Source of the DNA: Nitrospirae bacterium RIFCSPLOW2_12_42_9
Lineage (GTDB): Bacteria; Nitrospirota; 9FT-COMBO-42-15; HDB-SIOI813
Assembly: GCA_001805205.1 (NCBI GenBank)
Contig: MHER01000045.1
Span: forward strand, 1 to 8,998
DNA length: 8,998 bases
Reading direction: 5' to 3'
Position 1 is the first letter of the stretch, and each line of letters opens with the position of its first letter. A model generated the notes under the pieces. The model saw nothing but the letters and a program-made list of their open reading frames with translations, did no database searches and had not been told where the DNA came from. Both the position numbers and the translations under genes were made by a program. Positions 1 to 5,948 of this stretch are shown one piece after another.

Positions 1-69
1 TGCCCCTGCATCAGCAGCAGCAATCGCATCTTCCATATTTGTTATTCCACAGATTTTGACTTTTATCAT
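1..69 (-). CDS. trpF: Phosphoribosylanthranilate isomerase, N-terminal fragment (runs off left edge)
   Basis: The first 23 codons are visible, read leftward from an ATG at 67-69. The N-terminus MIKVKICGITN is the characteristic first beta strand of PRAI; Cys7 in KICGIT is the general base of the Amadori rearrangement that turns N-(5'-phosphoribosyl)anthranilate into CdRP. The family is a cytoplasmic TIM barrel of about 200 residues, so roughly 90% lies outside the window. A GAAAGG ribosome-binding site sits just upstream of the ATG. It follows trpC by 47 bases in the same direction and is inferred to be the fifth gene of the trp operon, with trpB and trpA likely beyond the edge. The motif makes the assignment firm despite the short length. 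Confidence 0.88.
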   Translation of the reverse strand, partial: MIKVKICGITNMEDAIAAADAGA

Positions 70-83
70 AACCTTTCATAATA

Positions 84-116
84 GACAGGCCAGGCATTTT
101 TCCTGGCTATCCTGTC
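84..116 (-). promoter_or_regulatory. Intercistronic hairpin between trpC and trpF
   Basis: GACAGG (84-89) pairs with CCTGTC (111-116) and CCAGG (90-94) pairs with CCTGG (102-106). The loop is 7 bases and there is a 4-base bulge (107-110) on one side. On the minus-strand transcript the stem begins on the base after the trpC TAG and ends 14 bases before the trpF ATG. No U-tract follows, so it is not a typical intrinsic terminator. An mRNA stability or translation-tuning element is the likelier reading, which is inference. Confidence 0.45.
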
Positions 117-914
117 CTATCCTCCCTGATTACCAATAAGCTCTTTTATCTTCTCTCCGGGATTTGTTGATGTTACTATCGCCTCACCTACAAGTATTGC
201 ATGGACACCTGCATTCATCAGCCTTTTAACATCATCCCCTGTGTCTATGCCGCTTTCACTTATCACAATCTTCCCTTTCGGCATCTCTTTAATGATCCGG
301 AGGGTAGTATTTATATCCACTTTAAATGTTGTCAGATCCCTGTTGTTTATTCCTATTATCCTGGCCTCAGCCTTCAATGCCATTTCAAGCTCTCTCTCAT
401 TGTGGATTTCAACTATATTAGACATACCAAGCCCTGCTGAGAGACTGATGAAATCAGATAGGATTGATTGTTCTAATATAGAGGTAATAAGCAGGACGGC
501 ATCAGCGCCGATATATCTTGCCTCATATATCTGATATTCATCAATCAGAAAATCCTTTCTCAATACAGGGAGCCTTGTAACACCTTTTACTTTCTTAATA
601 TATCTGGGGTCTCCTGAAAAGAATCTCCTTTCAGTAAGGACTGATATTGCAGATGCACCAGCCTCCTCATAGATCTTCGCAAGGTCATCAACCTTAAGGT
701 CTTCCACTAATAAACCCTTGAGCGGGGAACTTTTTTTAATCTCTGCTATCAGCCTTAGAGGTTTGTCATCTGTTGGTGTAACAGAGGCATAAAAATCACG
801 TGGAGGTTCAATATCGCAAAGCCGGCTCTTCATCTCTTTAAGCGGCAATTTAAGCCGTTCTTCTCTAAGTTCCACCTTTTTATTTTCAACTATCTTTGCC
901 AGAAGCCCTTCCAT
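117..914 (-). CDS. trpC: Indole-3-glycerol phosphate synthase
   Basis: The enzyme closes the indole ring, converting CdRP to indole-3-glycerol phosphate with loss of CO2 and water, in the cytoplasm. The 265-residue product has the family's usual length and one TIM-barrel domain. Visible family motifs include AEIKKSSPLKG (57-67, with Glu58 and Lys60), LRKDF (118-122, with catalytic Lys120), VEIHN (168-172), GINNRDL (188-194), ISESGI (218-223) and the phosphate-binding LVGEA (241-245). The usual SPSKG loop reads SPLKG, a minor substitution. It is not fused to trpF, unlike in enteric bacteria. The ATG lies 3 bases downstream of the trpD stop, so its ribosome-binding site must be inside the end of trpD and translation is probably coupled. 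It appears intact. Confidence 0.97.
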   Translation of the reverse strand: MEGLLAKIVENKKVELREERLKLPLKEMKSRLCDIEPPRDFYASVTPTDDKPLRLIAEIKKSSPLKGLLVEDLKVDDLAKIYEEAGASAISVLTERRFFSGDPRYIKKVKGVTRLPVLRKDFLIDEYQIYEARYIGADAVLLITSILEQSILSDFISLSAGLGMSNIVEIHNERELEMALKAEARIIGINNRDLTTFKVDINTTLRIIKEMPKGKIVISESGIDTGDDVKRLMNAGVHAILVGEAIVTSTNPGEKIKELIGNQGG

Positions 915-917
915 ATT

Positions 918-1925
918 CTAATTCGTTGCCCTCTTCAATGCCTCCAATTTTGCCAATGCCTTGCCCGAGTCAATGGATTCCTCTGCCACCCTGATCGCAC
1001 TATTGAGGTCCGATGCCTTACCACCAACAAAGATACCTGCTGCTGCATTGAGAAGGACTATATCCCTTCTCTGCCCCATCTCTCCTTCCAGTATCTTCTT
1101 CAGGATACCGGCATTGTCATCTGCATTTCCACCCTTTATATCTTCAATAGTCCCTGTCTTTATCCCGTAATCCCCTGGCCTGATCTGATAAGTCCTGACC
1201 TTCCCTTTACGCCCCTCACTAACTCTTGTCTCCCCGGTTATTGTTATCTCATCCAGCCCATCGCTGCCATGAACAACCATACAATGTGTTGAGCCTAGAT
1301 TCAACAGGACATGGGCAAGTGTCTCTGTCAGGTGTGCAGAATACACACCGATTATCTGACATGATGCGCCAGCAGGATTTGTCAGGGGCCCGAGTATATT
1401 GAACATGGTTCTTATCCCGATCTCCTGTCTGGGCCCTATGGCATAACGCATGGCAGGATGATGGACAGGGGCAAAGAGAAACCCTATTCCTATTTCATTA
1501 ACACACCTCTCCACCCTTTCCGGTTGTATATCAATATTCACTCCGAGCGCCTTAAGCACATCCGCACTCCCGCACGCGCTTGAGACTGAACGATTCCCAT
1601 GCTTTGCCACGGTAACACCTGCCCCTGCCACAACAAAGGCAGCGGAAGTCGAGATATTAAACGTATGAGAGCGATCCCCGCCAGTACCACACGTATCGAC
1701 TATATTATGAGCAGCCACATTAATCCTCGTTGCCTTGCTGCGCATTACCCTTGCAGCACCTGTAATCTCTTCCACTGTCTCACCCTTAATCCTGAGTGCA
1801 GTAAGGAATGATGCAATCTGGGCCTGTGTGGCCAGGCCGCTCATAATCTCCTCCATGACAGTCTCAGTCTCAACCCCGGTCAAGTCTGTTTTCTCAACGA
1901 GTTTTGTAATCGCTTCTTTAATCAT
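918..1925 (-). CDS. trpD: Anthranilate phosphoribosyltransferase
   Basis: The enzyme transfers phosphoribose from PRPP to anthranilate. The 335-residue product matches the family length: a small helical N-terminal domain (about 1-65) followed by the nucleoside-phosphorylase-like alpha/beta domain. Key motifs are DTCGTGGD (77-84, PRPP pyrophosphate loop), KHGNRSVSS (108-116), [10 protein letters not shown] (119-128), the anthranilate-site segment around NPAG (183-186) and DGLDE (222-226), whose Asp225-Glu226 pair is the Mg2+-binding site in the family. It is a separate gene, not fused to trpG. Its ATG overlaps the trpG stop in an ATGA (1922-1925), a classic translational-coupling arrangement. 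The preceding ribosome-binding site is weak, which fits coupling. It appears intact. Confidence 0.97.
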   Translation of the reverse strand: MIKEAITKLVEKTDLTGVETETVMEEIMSGLATQAQIASFLTALRIKGETVEEITGAARVMRSKATRINVAAHNIVDTCGTGGDRSHTFNISTSAAFVVAGAGVTVAKHGNRSVSSACGSADVLKALGVNIDIQPERVERCVNEIGIGFLFAPVHHPAMRYAIGPRQEIGIRTMFNILGPLTNPAGASCQIIGVYSAHLTETLAHVLLNLGSTHCMVVHGSDGLDEITITGETRVSEGRKGKVRTYQIRPGDYGIKTGTIEDIKGGNADDNAGILKKILEGEMGQRRDIVLLNAAAGIFVGGKASDLNSAIRVAEESIDSGKALAKLEALKRATN

Positions 1926-2485
1926 AACTCAATAAAATTCCTCAAAAGATCTTTACCCACAGTTGTCAATATCGACTCCGGATGGAACTGAACCCCCTCG
2001 ACCTTATATTCCTTATGTCGTATACCCATGATCTCCCCTTCCTCTGTCTCTGCACTTATCTCTAAGACAGAAGGGAGTGTCTCCCTCTTTGCAACAAGGG
2101 AATGATAGCGTGTTGCCTCAAATGGGTTGGGCAGTCCCTTAAAGATGGTTTTTCCATCATGATGTATCATCGATGTCTTCCCGTGCATCAGCCGGTAGTT
2201 CCTTACTACATCTCCGCCAAATGCCTCAGCAATGGACTGGTGTCCCAGGCAGACGCCCAGAATCGGGGTTTTGCCTGCAAAGTGTTTAATAAGCTCTACA
2301 GATATACCGGCCTCTTTAGGTGTACATGGACCGGGTGAGATTACAATTCTATCTGGTGCAAGTTCCTCAATTTCTTTAATACTTATCTTGTCGTTACGGA
2401 AAACACGCATATCCTGCCCCAGCTCACCCAGATACTGAACCAGGTTATATGTAAATGAATCATAGTTATCGATTACAAGCAGCAT
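1922..2485 (-). CDS. trpG: Anthranilate synthase glutaminase subunit (component II)
   Basis: This is a class I glutamine amidotransferase that releases ammonia from glutamine and channels it to TrpE. The 187-residue length is typical of stand-alone TrpG/PabA. The N-terminus [20 protein letters not shown] is diagnostic. The catalytic triad is complete: Cys79 in GVCLGHQ, with His168 and Glu170 in QFHPES. The oxyanion-loop PGPCTP is at 51-56. In many bacteria one such subunit also serves PabB in folate synthesis, so dual use is possible but not shown here. A GGAGTG ribosome-binding site lies in the 44-base gap after trpE, and the gene overlaps trpD by 4 bases. Confidence 0.96.
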   Translation of the reverse strand: MLLVIDNYDSFTYNLVQYLGELGQDMRVFRNDKISIKEIEELAPDRIVISPGPCTPKEAGISVELIKHFAGKTPILGVCLGHQSIAEAFGGDVVRNYRLMHGKTSMIHHDGKTIFKGLPNPFEATRYHSLVAKRETLPSVLEISAETEEGEIMGIRHKEYKVEGVQFHPESILTTVGKDLLRNFIEL

Positions 2486-2529
2486 TTGATTAGTTCACTC
2501 CGGGATGGATATTTTTCAGCGTCATCTCT

Positions 2530-4011
2530 TTAGTCTAAACCTCTCTCTGCCATCTCTATAGCCTTTATCATCCCTTTTACCTTATTTGATGTCTCAAGAT
2601 ATTCCTTCTCAGGGTCTGAATCAGCCACAATCCCGGCAGCCGCCTGCACATAGGCCTTATTCCCTTTTATTACAATAGTCCTTATTGTAATGCAGGTATC
2701 CATATTCCCCTGAAAACTGAAATATCCGACTGCACCCGCGTAGAGTCCCCTGTTAGATGGTTCAAGCTCTTCAATAATCTCCATGGACCTTATCTTTGGG
2801 GCCCCTGTCACAGTCCCGGCAGGAAAACAGGCCTGGAGAAGATCAAACTGATCGTATTTAGGATCAAGCTCGCCAACAACATTTGATACCATATGAACAA
2901 CATGTGAATATCTCTCCAATACCATCAACTCGTTTACACTGACGCTCCCCATCTTACATACCCTACCTATATCATTACGCCCGAGGTCTACCAGCATAAT
3001 ATGCTCAGCCCGTTCTTTTGGGTCAGAGAGAAGCTCCTCTTCCATCCGTTTATCGTCTTCAAGACTCCTTCCGCGTCTCCGAGTGCCTGCAATAGGCCTC
3101 GTCTCCACAAGACTTCCTTCAAGTCTTACAAGCACCTCAGGTGAACTGCCAACTACATAGAGGTCTCCGTATTTGAGATAAAACATATACGGGGATGGGT
3201 TCACCCTGCGAAGCGCCCTGTATATATCAAAAGGGCTGGAGCTTGTATCAAGGCTTAATCGTTGTGATACCTGTACCTGGAATATATCTCCGGCAGCAAT
3301 ATACTCTTTTGCACGAAGTACCCTTTGTATAAACTCTTCCCTGGTTGTATTTGATGACCATCTAAGATCCCTTGGCTCGCCGCTCCTGACAAGCTTGCTA
3401 TGCTTTAACGGCCCCCATAACTCTTCCACAACCTGATCGATCTTATGAATCGCCTTATCATAAACCCCTTTTAAATCTTCATCAGTTATACAGGCATTAT
3501 ATACCACCTTGATTGTGTGAAGGACATTATCAAATATCAAAATGATATCAGGGATGACAAAAAAGAGGTCAGGTATATATGAAAACTCCCCCCGCTTTTT
3601 GATAGTCACATCTTCAAAGAATCTGACTGTATCATAAGTTAGATAACCAACTGCTCCTCCGAAGAATCTCGGCAGGTTATCATCAAGGACCGGTTTATAT
3701 TGAGACATCTCTTCTTTGACAGCAAGCAGGGGGTTTTTATCGGGTTTGTTGGTAACTACACCATCCCTCACCCTGGTGACACCCCTCTGATCTGCCCGGA
3801 TAATTACCCTTGGATTACTCCCGAGGAAGCTGTATCTGGCCCATTTTTCGCCACCTTCCACACTTTCAAGGAGGAACGAATAATCACCCTTATCTATTTT
3901 CATAAAGGCTGAAAGCGGTGTTTCAAGGTCAGCAAATATCTCTTTATAAACAGGGATAAGGTTCCCGTTTTCTGCTTTTTTGCAGAACTTTTCAAAGGTT
4001 GGAAGATACAT
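2530..4011 (-). CDS. trpE: Anthranilate synthase aminase subunit (component I)
   Basis: This subunit converts chorismate plus ammonia to anthranilate and pyruvate, the committed step of tryptophan synthesis, in complex with TrpG. The 493-residue product has the N-terminal TrpE domain (about 25-170) and the chorismate-binding domain (about 225-485). LLES (47-50) together with NPSPYMFYL (271-279) matches the tryptophan feedback-inhibition pocket, so the enzyme is probably inhibited by tryptophan. Catalytic-domain motifs include PIAGTRRRG (306-314), DLGRNDIGRV (342-351), PAGTVTGAPK (397-406) and AAAGIVADSDP (457-467). The full LLES element and the conventional TrpE N-terminus favour TrpE over PabB. 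The ATG is preceded by a weak AGG. It is the first gene of the operon. Confidence 0.96.
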   Translation of the reverse strand: MYLPTFEKFCKKAENGNLIPVYKEIFADLETPLSAFMKIDKGDYSFLLESVEGGEKWARYSFLGSNPRVIIRADQRGVTRVRDGVVTNKPDKNPLLAVKEEMSQYKPVLDDNLPRFFGGAVGYLTYDTVRFFEDVTIKKRGEFSYIPDLFFVIPDIILIFDNVLHTIKVVYNACITDEDLKGVYDKAIHKIDQVVEELWGPLKHSKLVRSGEPRDLRWSSNTTREEFIQRVLRAKEYIAAGDIFQVQVSQRLSLDTSSSPFDIYRALRRVNPSPYMFYLKYGDLYVVGSSPEVLVRLEGSLVETRPIAGTRRRGRSLEDDKRMEEELLSDPKERAEHIMLVDLGRNDIGRVCKMGSVSVNELMVLERYSHVVHMVSNVVGELDPKYDQFDLLQACFPAGTVTGAPKIRSMEIIEELEPSNRGLYAGAVGYFSFQGNMDTCITIRTIVIKGNKAYVQAAAGIVADSDPEKEYLETSNKVKGMIKAIEMAERGLD

Positions 4012-4023
4012 CGTAACCTAAAA

Positions 4024-4052
4024 AACTAACATATATAGACAGAAATAGTCAA
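4024..4052 (-). promoter_or_regulatory. Possible trp operon promoter
   Basis: On the minus strand a good -35 (TTGACT, 4047-4052) lies about 40 bases before the trpE ATG. At the standard 17-base spacing the -10 is poor (TTAGTT, 4024-4029). A better match (TATGTT, 4028-4033) is spaced only 13 bases away. The leader would be 10-15 bases, which leaves no room for a leader peptide and attenuator. The assignment is tentative. Confidence 0.25.
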
Positions 4053-4059
4053 GGAATTT

Positions 4060-4077
4060 GAATGGGTTGAATGGGTT
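4060..4077. repeat. Two tandem copies of GAATGGGTT upstream of trpE
   Basis: GAATGGGTT occurs twice in direct succession, just upstream of the candidate trpE -35. It could be a small operator or a slippage product; two copies alone cannot distinguish these. It lies at the edge of the divergent stretch between trpE and the zwf remnant. Confidence 0.5.
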
Positions 4078-4138
4078 ATGGTTCTCTCGAATGGCAGCGA
4101 AAACAATCGAATATGCGAAAGGCAACTATCCCATGACT

Positions 4139-4946
4139 GAGCATAGGGCAGACTATTATGAGGAGGCCGGGGGTGATAAGGGACATGTTCCCGAACCACC
4201 TGTTTCAGCTCCTTGCCATAACAGCTATGGAGCCTCCGCCGCTGTTCGGGACAGAGATGGTGAGGGATGAAAAGGTAAAACTGTTCAGGTCATTAAGACC
4301 ATTACCGCTAGACAGGATGGATGAACATATTGTTTTAGGGCAATATGGAAGTGGTAAGATTAACAGTGAGCCTGTATCAGGTTACAGGGGAAATAAGGCA
4401 GTATCTCCTACATCTGCGACTCCAACATTTGCCGCCATGAAGGTATTTATAGATAACTGGAGATGGAAAGGTGTTCCGTTCTATCTGCGGTCAGGCAAAA
4501 GACTTTCCAAAAGAAAGACGGAAATCTCAATACATTTCAAACCGGTGCCGCACATGATGTTTACAGGACTCCTGGAACAACCTATCACTCCGAATACTCT
4601 TATCCTGAGGGTACAACCCGATGAGGGGATCAGCCTTATCCTCCAGACAAAACAACCAGGTTCAAAGGTATGCATAAATCCTGTTTCAATGGACTTCTCA
4701 TATCAGAAGGATATACAGATGGAAGCCTATGAATGGGTATTGCTCGAATGCATGCGCGGTGACCAGATGTTATTTGTACGGGAAGACGGCGTAGAACTTA
4801 CATGGGCATTGCTCACACCGGTTATAGAAAGGCTTGAGTCAACAATAGAATCGGATAAATTCCTAAATTATGATGCAGGGTCTTCCGGCCCTTCTGAAGC
4901 AGAATTATTGATTGAACAGGATGGGGGAACATGGCGGCCTTTGTAA
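4139..4946 (+). pseudogene. zwf: Glucose-6-phosphate 1-dehydrogenase remnant: N-terminal half missing plus frameshift
   Basis: The intact enzyme (about 490-510 residues) oxidises glucose-6-phosphate to 6-phosphogluconolactone with NADP+. Only the C-terminal half is present. Homology begins at EHRADYYEEAG (4139-4171) in one frame and continues as VIRDMFPNHLFQLL in the next. The switch occurs at a run of five Gs (4169-4173), and four Gs would restore EEAG-VIRDM. Downstream, VRDEKVKLFRSLRP, NWRWKGVPFYLRSGKRL, LRVQPDEGISL and YEWVLLECMRGDQMLFVR are all classic G6PD, ending naturally at WRPL. The Rossmann NADP-binding motif and the RIDHYLGKE-type active site are absent, and bases 4012-4138 show no recognisable G6PD sequence. 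No ribosome-binding site precedes the internal ATG at 4158. It cannot be an active G6PD. The well-preserved codons suggest recent decay; the frameshift alone could be a sequencing error, but the truncation is not explained that way. Confidence 0.9.
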
Positions 4947-4972
4947 TTTTGTACCTCGATAATGCAAGAGAC

Positions 4973-4998
4973 AATAACTCTGATAAATAACTCTGATA
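4973..4998. repeat. 13-bp tandem duplication upstream of the Crp-family gene
   Basis: AATAACTCTGATA occurs twice back to back (4973-4985 and 4986-4998), with the first three bases repeated again after it. It sits just upstream of the candidate regulator promoter. Replication slippage is the simplest origin; a paired protein-binding site is possible. Confidence 0.6.
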
Positions 4999-5004
4999 AA
5001 TTGT

Positions 5005-5034
5005 TTGCAACATTGCAGCAACATATTGTAAAAT
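5005..5034 (+). promoter_or_regulatory. Candidate sigma70-type promoter of the Crp/Fnr regulator with overlapping dyad
   Basis: TTGCAA (5005-5010) and TAAAAT (5029-5034) are separated by 18 bases and match the -35 and -10 consensus at 4 and 5 of 6 positions. The predicted transcript would start near 5041, giving a leader of about 48 bases before the ATG at 5089. The inverted repeat TGCAA-CA-TTGCA (5006-5017) overlaps the -35, a placement suited to a repressor or to autoregulation. This is a pattern-only prediction. Confidence 0.4.
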
Positions 5035-5088
5035 CAGACAGGATTCAGGCATTTCTTAATCACAAAAGTTTAGTGGCAGGGGGCTGGA

Positions 5089-5760
5089 ATGGACAAGACC
5101 AAACTCTGGTACATAAACGCAAATAAGATCTTCTCAGGACTCCCGGAAAAAGACCAGGCAGAGATAGCGTCCAAATTGACCGAGATTAGCGTCAGGAAAA
5201 AAGGTTTAATCTACAGCGCCGGGGATACCGCGGGGACTGTCTATATACTGAAGGAAGGCAGGATAAGGATAATACGATACTCTGAGGATGGAAAGGAGCT
5301 TACAGTTGATATCCTTGAACCCGGGGACATATTCGGTGAGCTGACTGTGGCAGGTGAGGAAGAGCGGGAGACGGATGCTGTGGCGATGGAAGATTCATAT
5401 ATATGCGCCATTAAGCGGAAAGATTTTGAAGATTTCATCAGTAAGATGCCGTATCTGTCTCTCTCAATAACAAAATGGATAGGCCTGCGGTTAAGGAAAA
5501 TCGAGAGCCGTTTTAACGATATAATCTTTCAGGATGTGCACACCAGGCTTATTACCATCTTTAAAGATTTGTCGGAAAAGTACGGTGTACCGGTCAGTAA
5601 TGGAAGAAAAATTGAGATACACCTGTCACATAAGGAGATAGCCAGCCTTATAGGAGCTACAAGGGAAACGGTCACACTTGAATTAAACAACCTTAAAAGA
5701 AGCGGCGACATCCTGATGGATGATAAATACGTTATTTTGCCACCAAAGCACCTATGGTGA
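5089..5760 (+). CDS. Crp/Fnr-family transcriptional regulator
   Basis: This is a 223-residue cytoplasmic DNA-binding regulator of normal family length. An N-terminal cyclic-nucleotide-binding-type beta barrel (about 12-125) includes the glycine-rich EPGDIFGEL (77-85) and the effector-pocket region around Arg93. A long dimerisation helix (about 126-150) follows, then a winged helix-turn-helix (about 150-220) with the recognition segment HKEIASLIGATRETVTLELN (181-200). The pocket lacks the exact Arg-Ser pair of E. coli CRP, so cAMP binding is doubtful. There is one cysteine (Cys106) and no N-terminal cysteine cluster, so it is not an Fe-S FNR. Heme/NO-sensing (DNR-like) or HcpR-like roles are possible but not shown. 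A strong AGGGGG site precedes the ATG by about 5 bases. The cytochrome gene downstream on the same strand is a natural candidate target. Confidence 0.93.
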   Translation: MDKTKLWYINANKIFSGLPEKDQAEIASKLTEISVRKKGLIYSAGDTAGTVYILKEGRIRIIRYSEDGKELTVDILEPGDIFGELTVAGEEERETDAVAMEDSYICAIKRKDFEDFISKMPYLSLSITKWIGLRLRKIESRFNDIIFQDVHTRLITIFKDLSEKYGVPVSNGRKIEIHLSHKEIASLIGATRETVTLELNNLKRSGDILMDDKYVILPPKHLW

Positions 5761-5890
5761 TAGCGACTGCATTACCATTAAAAAAGGTGAACACATCAAA
5801 GAGAAGTTGTCTGACTCATCTTTCAATAAGAAATCTACCAGGATGACGAAAGATGGACAAGACATTTATCTATATAGAAAAAGAAAATAA
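5720..5890 (+). CDS. Possible small ORF overlapping the regulator 3' end, 56 codons, unknown
   Basis: The frame opens at ATG 5720, inside the end of the Crp-family gene, and closes at TAA 5888-5890. Its second half, from about residue 16, reads like protein (ITIKKGEHIKEKLSDSSF, then RMTKDGQDIYLYRKRK) and is lysine-rich. The first part merely shadows the regulator. No good ribosome-binding site is visible. It might be the decayed start of a small gene whose continuation is in the frame of the ORF beginning at 5853. I recognise no family. Confidence 0.2.
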   Translation: MINTLFCHQSTYGDSDCITIKKGEHIKEKLSDSSFNKKSTRMTKDGQDIYLYRKRK

Positions 5891-5945
5891 AAATGATCTG
5901 AAAGATGCGGGCATTGAAATGAAGAATCCATGCGGGATGAAGTAA
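5853..5945 (+). CDS. Possible 30-residue ORF directly upstream of the cytochrome, unknown
   Basis: ATG 5853 to TAA 5943-5945 encodes a charged peptide starting MDKTFIYIEKENKND and ending NPCGMK. An AGGA (5840-5843) lies 9 bases before the start. It is in the same frame as the cytochrome, which starts at GTG 5949 only 3 bases after this stop, so termination and reinitiation could couple the two. Its first 11 bases match the start of the Crp-family gene, possibly by chance. It could be a leader peptide, part of a frameshifted gene with the preceding ORF, or noise. Confidence 0.25.
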   Translation: MDKTFIYIEKENKNDLKDAGIEMKNPCGMK

Positions 5946-5948
5946 AGA

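Noticed and set aside
201..2438. Several plus-strand ORFs of 60-100 codons opposite the trp genes
   Set aside because: They are antisense shadows of conserved enzymes, lack ribosome-binding sites and encode nothing recognisable.
2530..4011. PabB (aminodeoxychorismate synthase) instead of TrpE
   Set aside because: The LLES feedback element, the full TrpE N-terminal domain and its position heading trpGDCF make TrpE clearly preferable.
4058..4270. 70-residue ORF from TTG 4058
   Set aside because: Only its residues 28-38 match G6PD. After the G run it is out of frame and not protein-like.
4158..4946. Complete 262-residue protein starting at ATG 4158
   Set aside because: The frame enters mid-G6PD, has no ribosome-binding site, and its preceding residues EHRADYYEEAG are in another frame. 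It is a broken remnant, not a complete gene.
5089..5760. Calling the regulator FNR or CRP
   Set aside because: It lacks the N-terminal FNR cysteines and the exact CRP cAMP-contact pair, so only the family can be stated.
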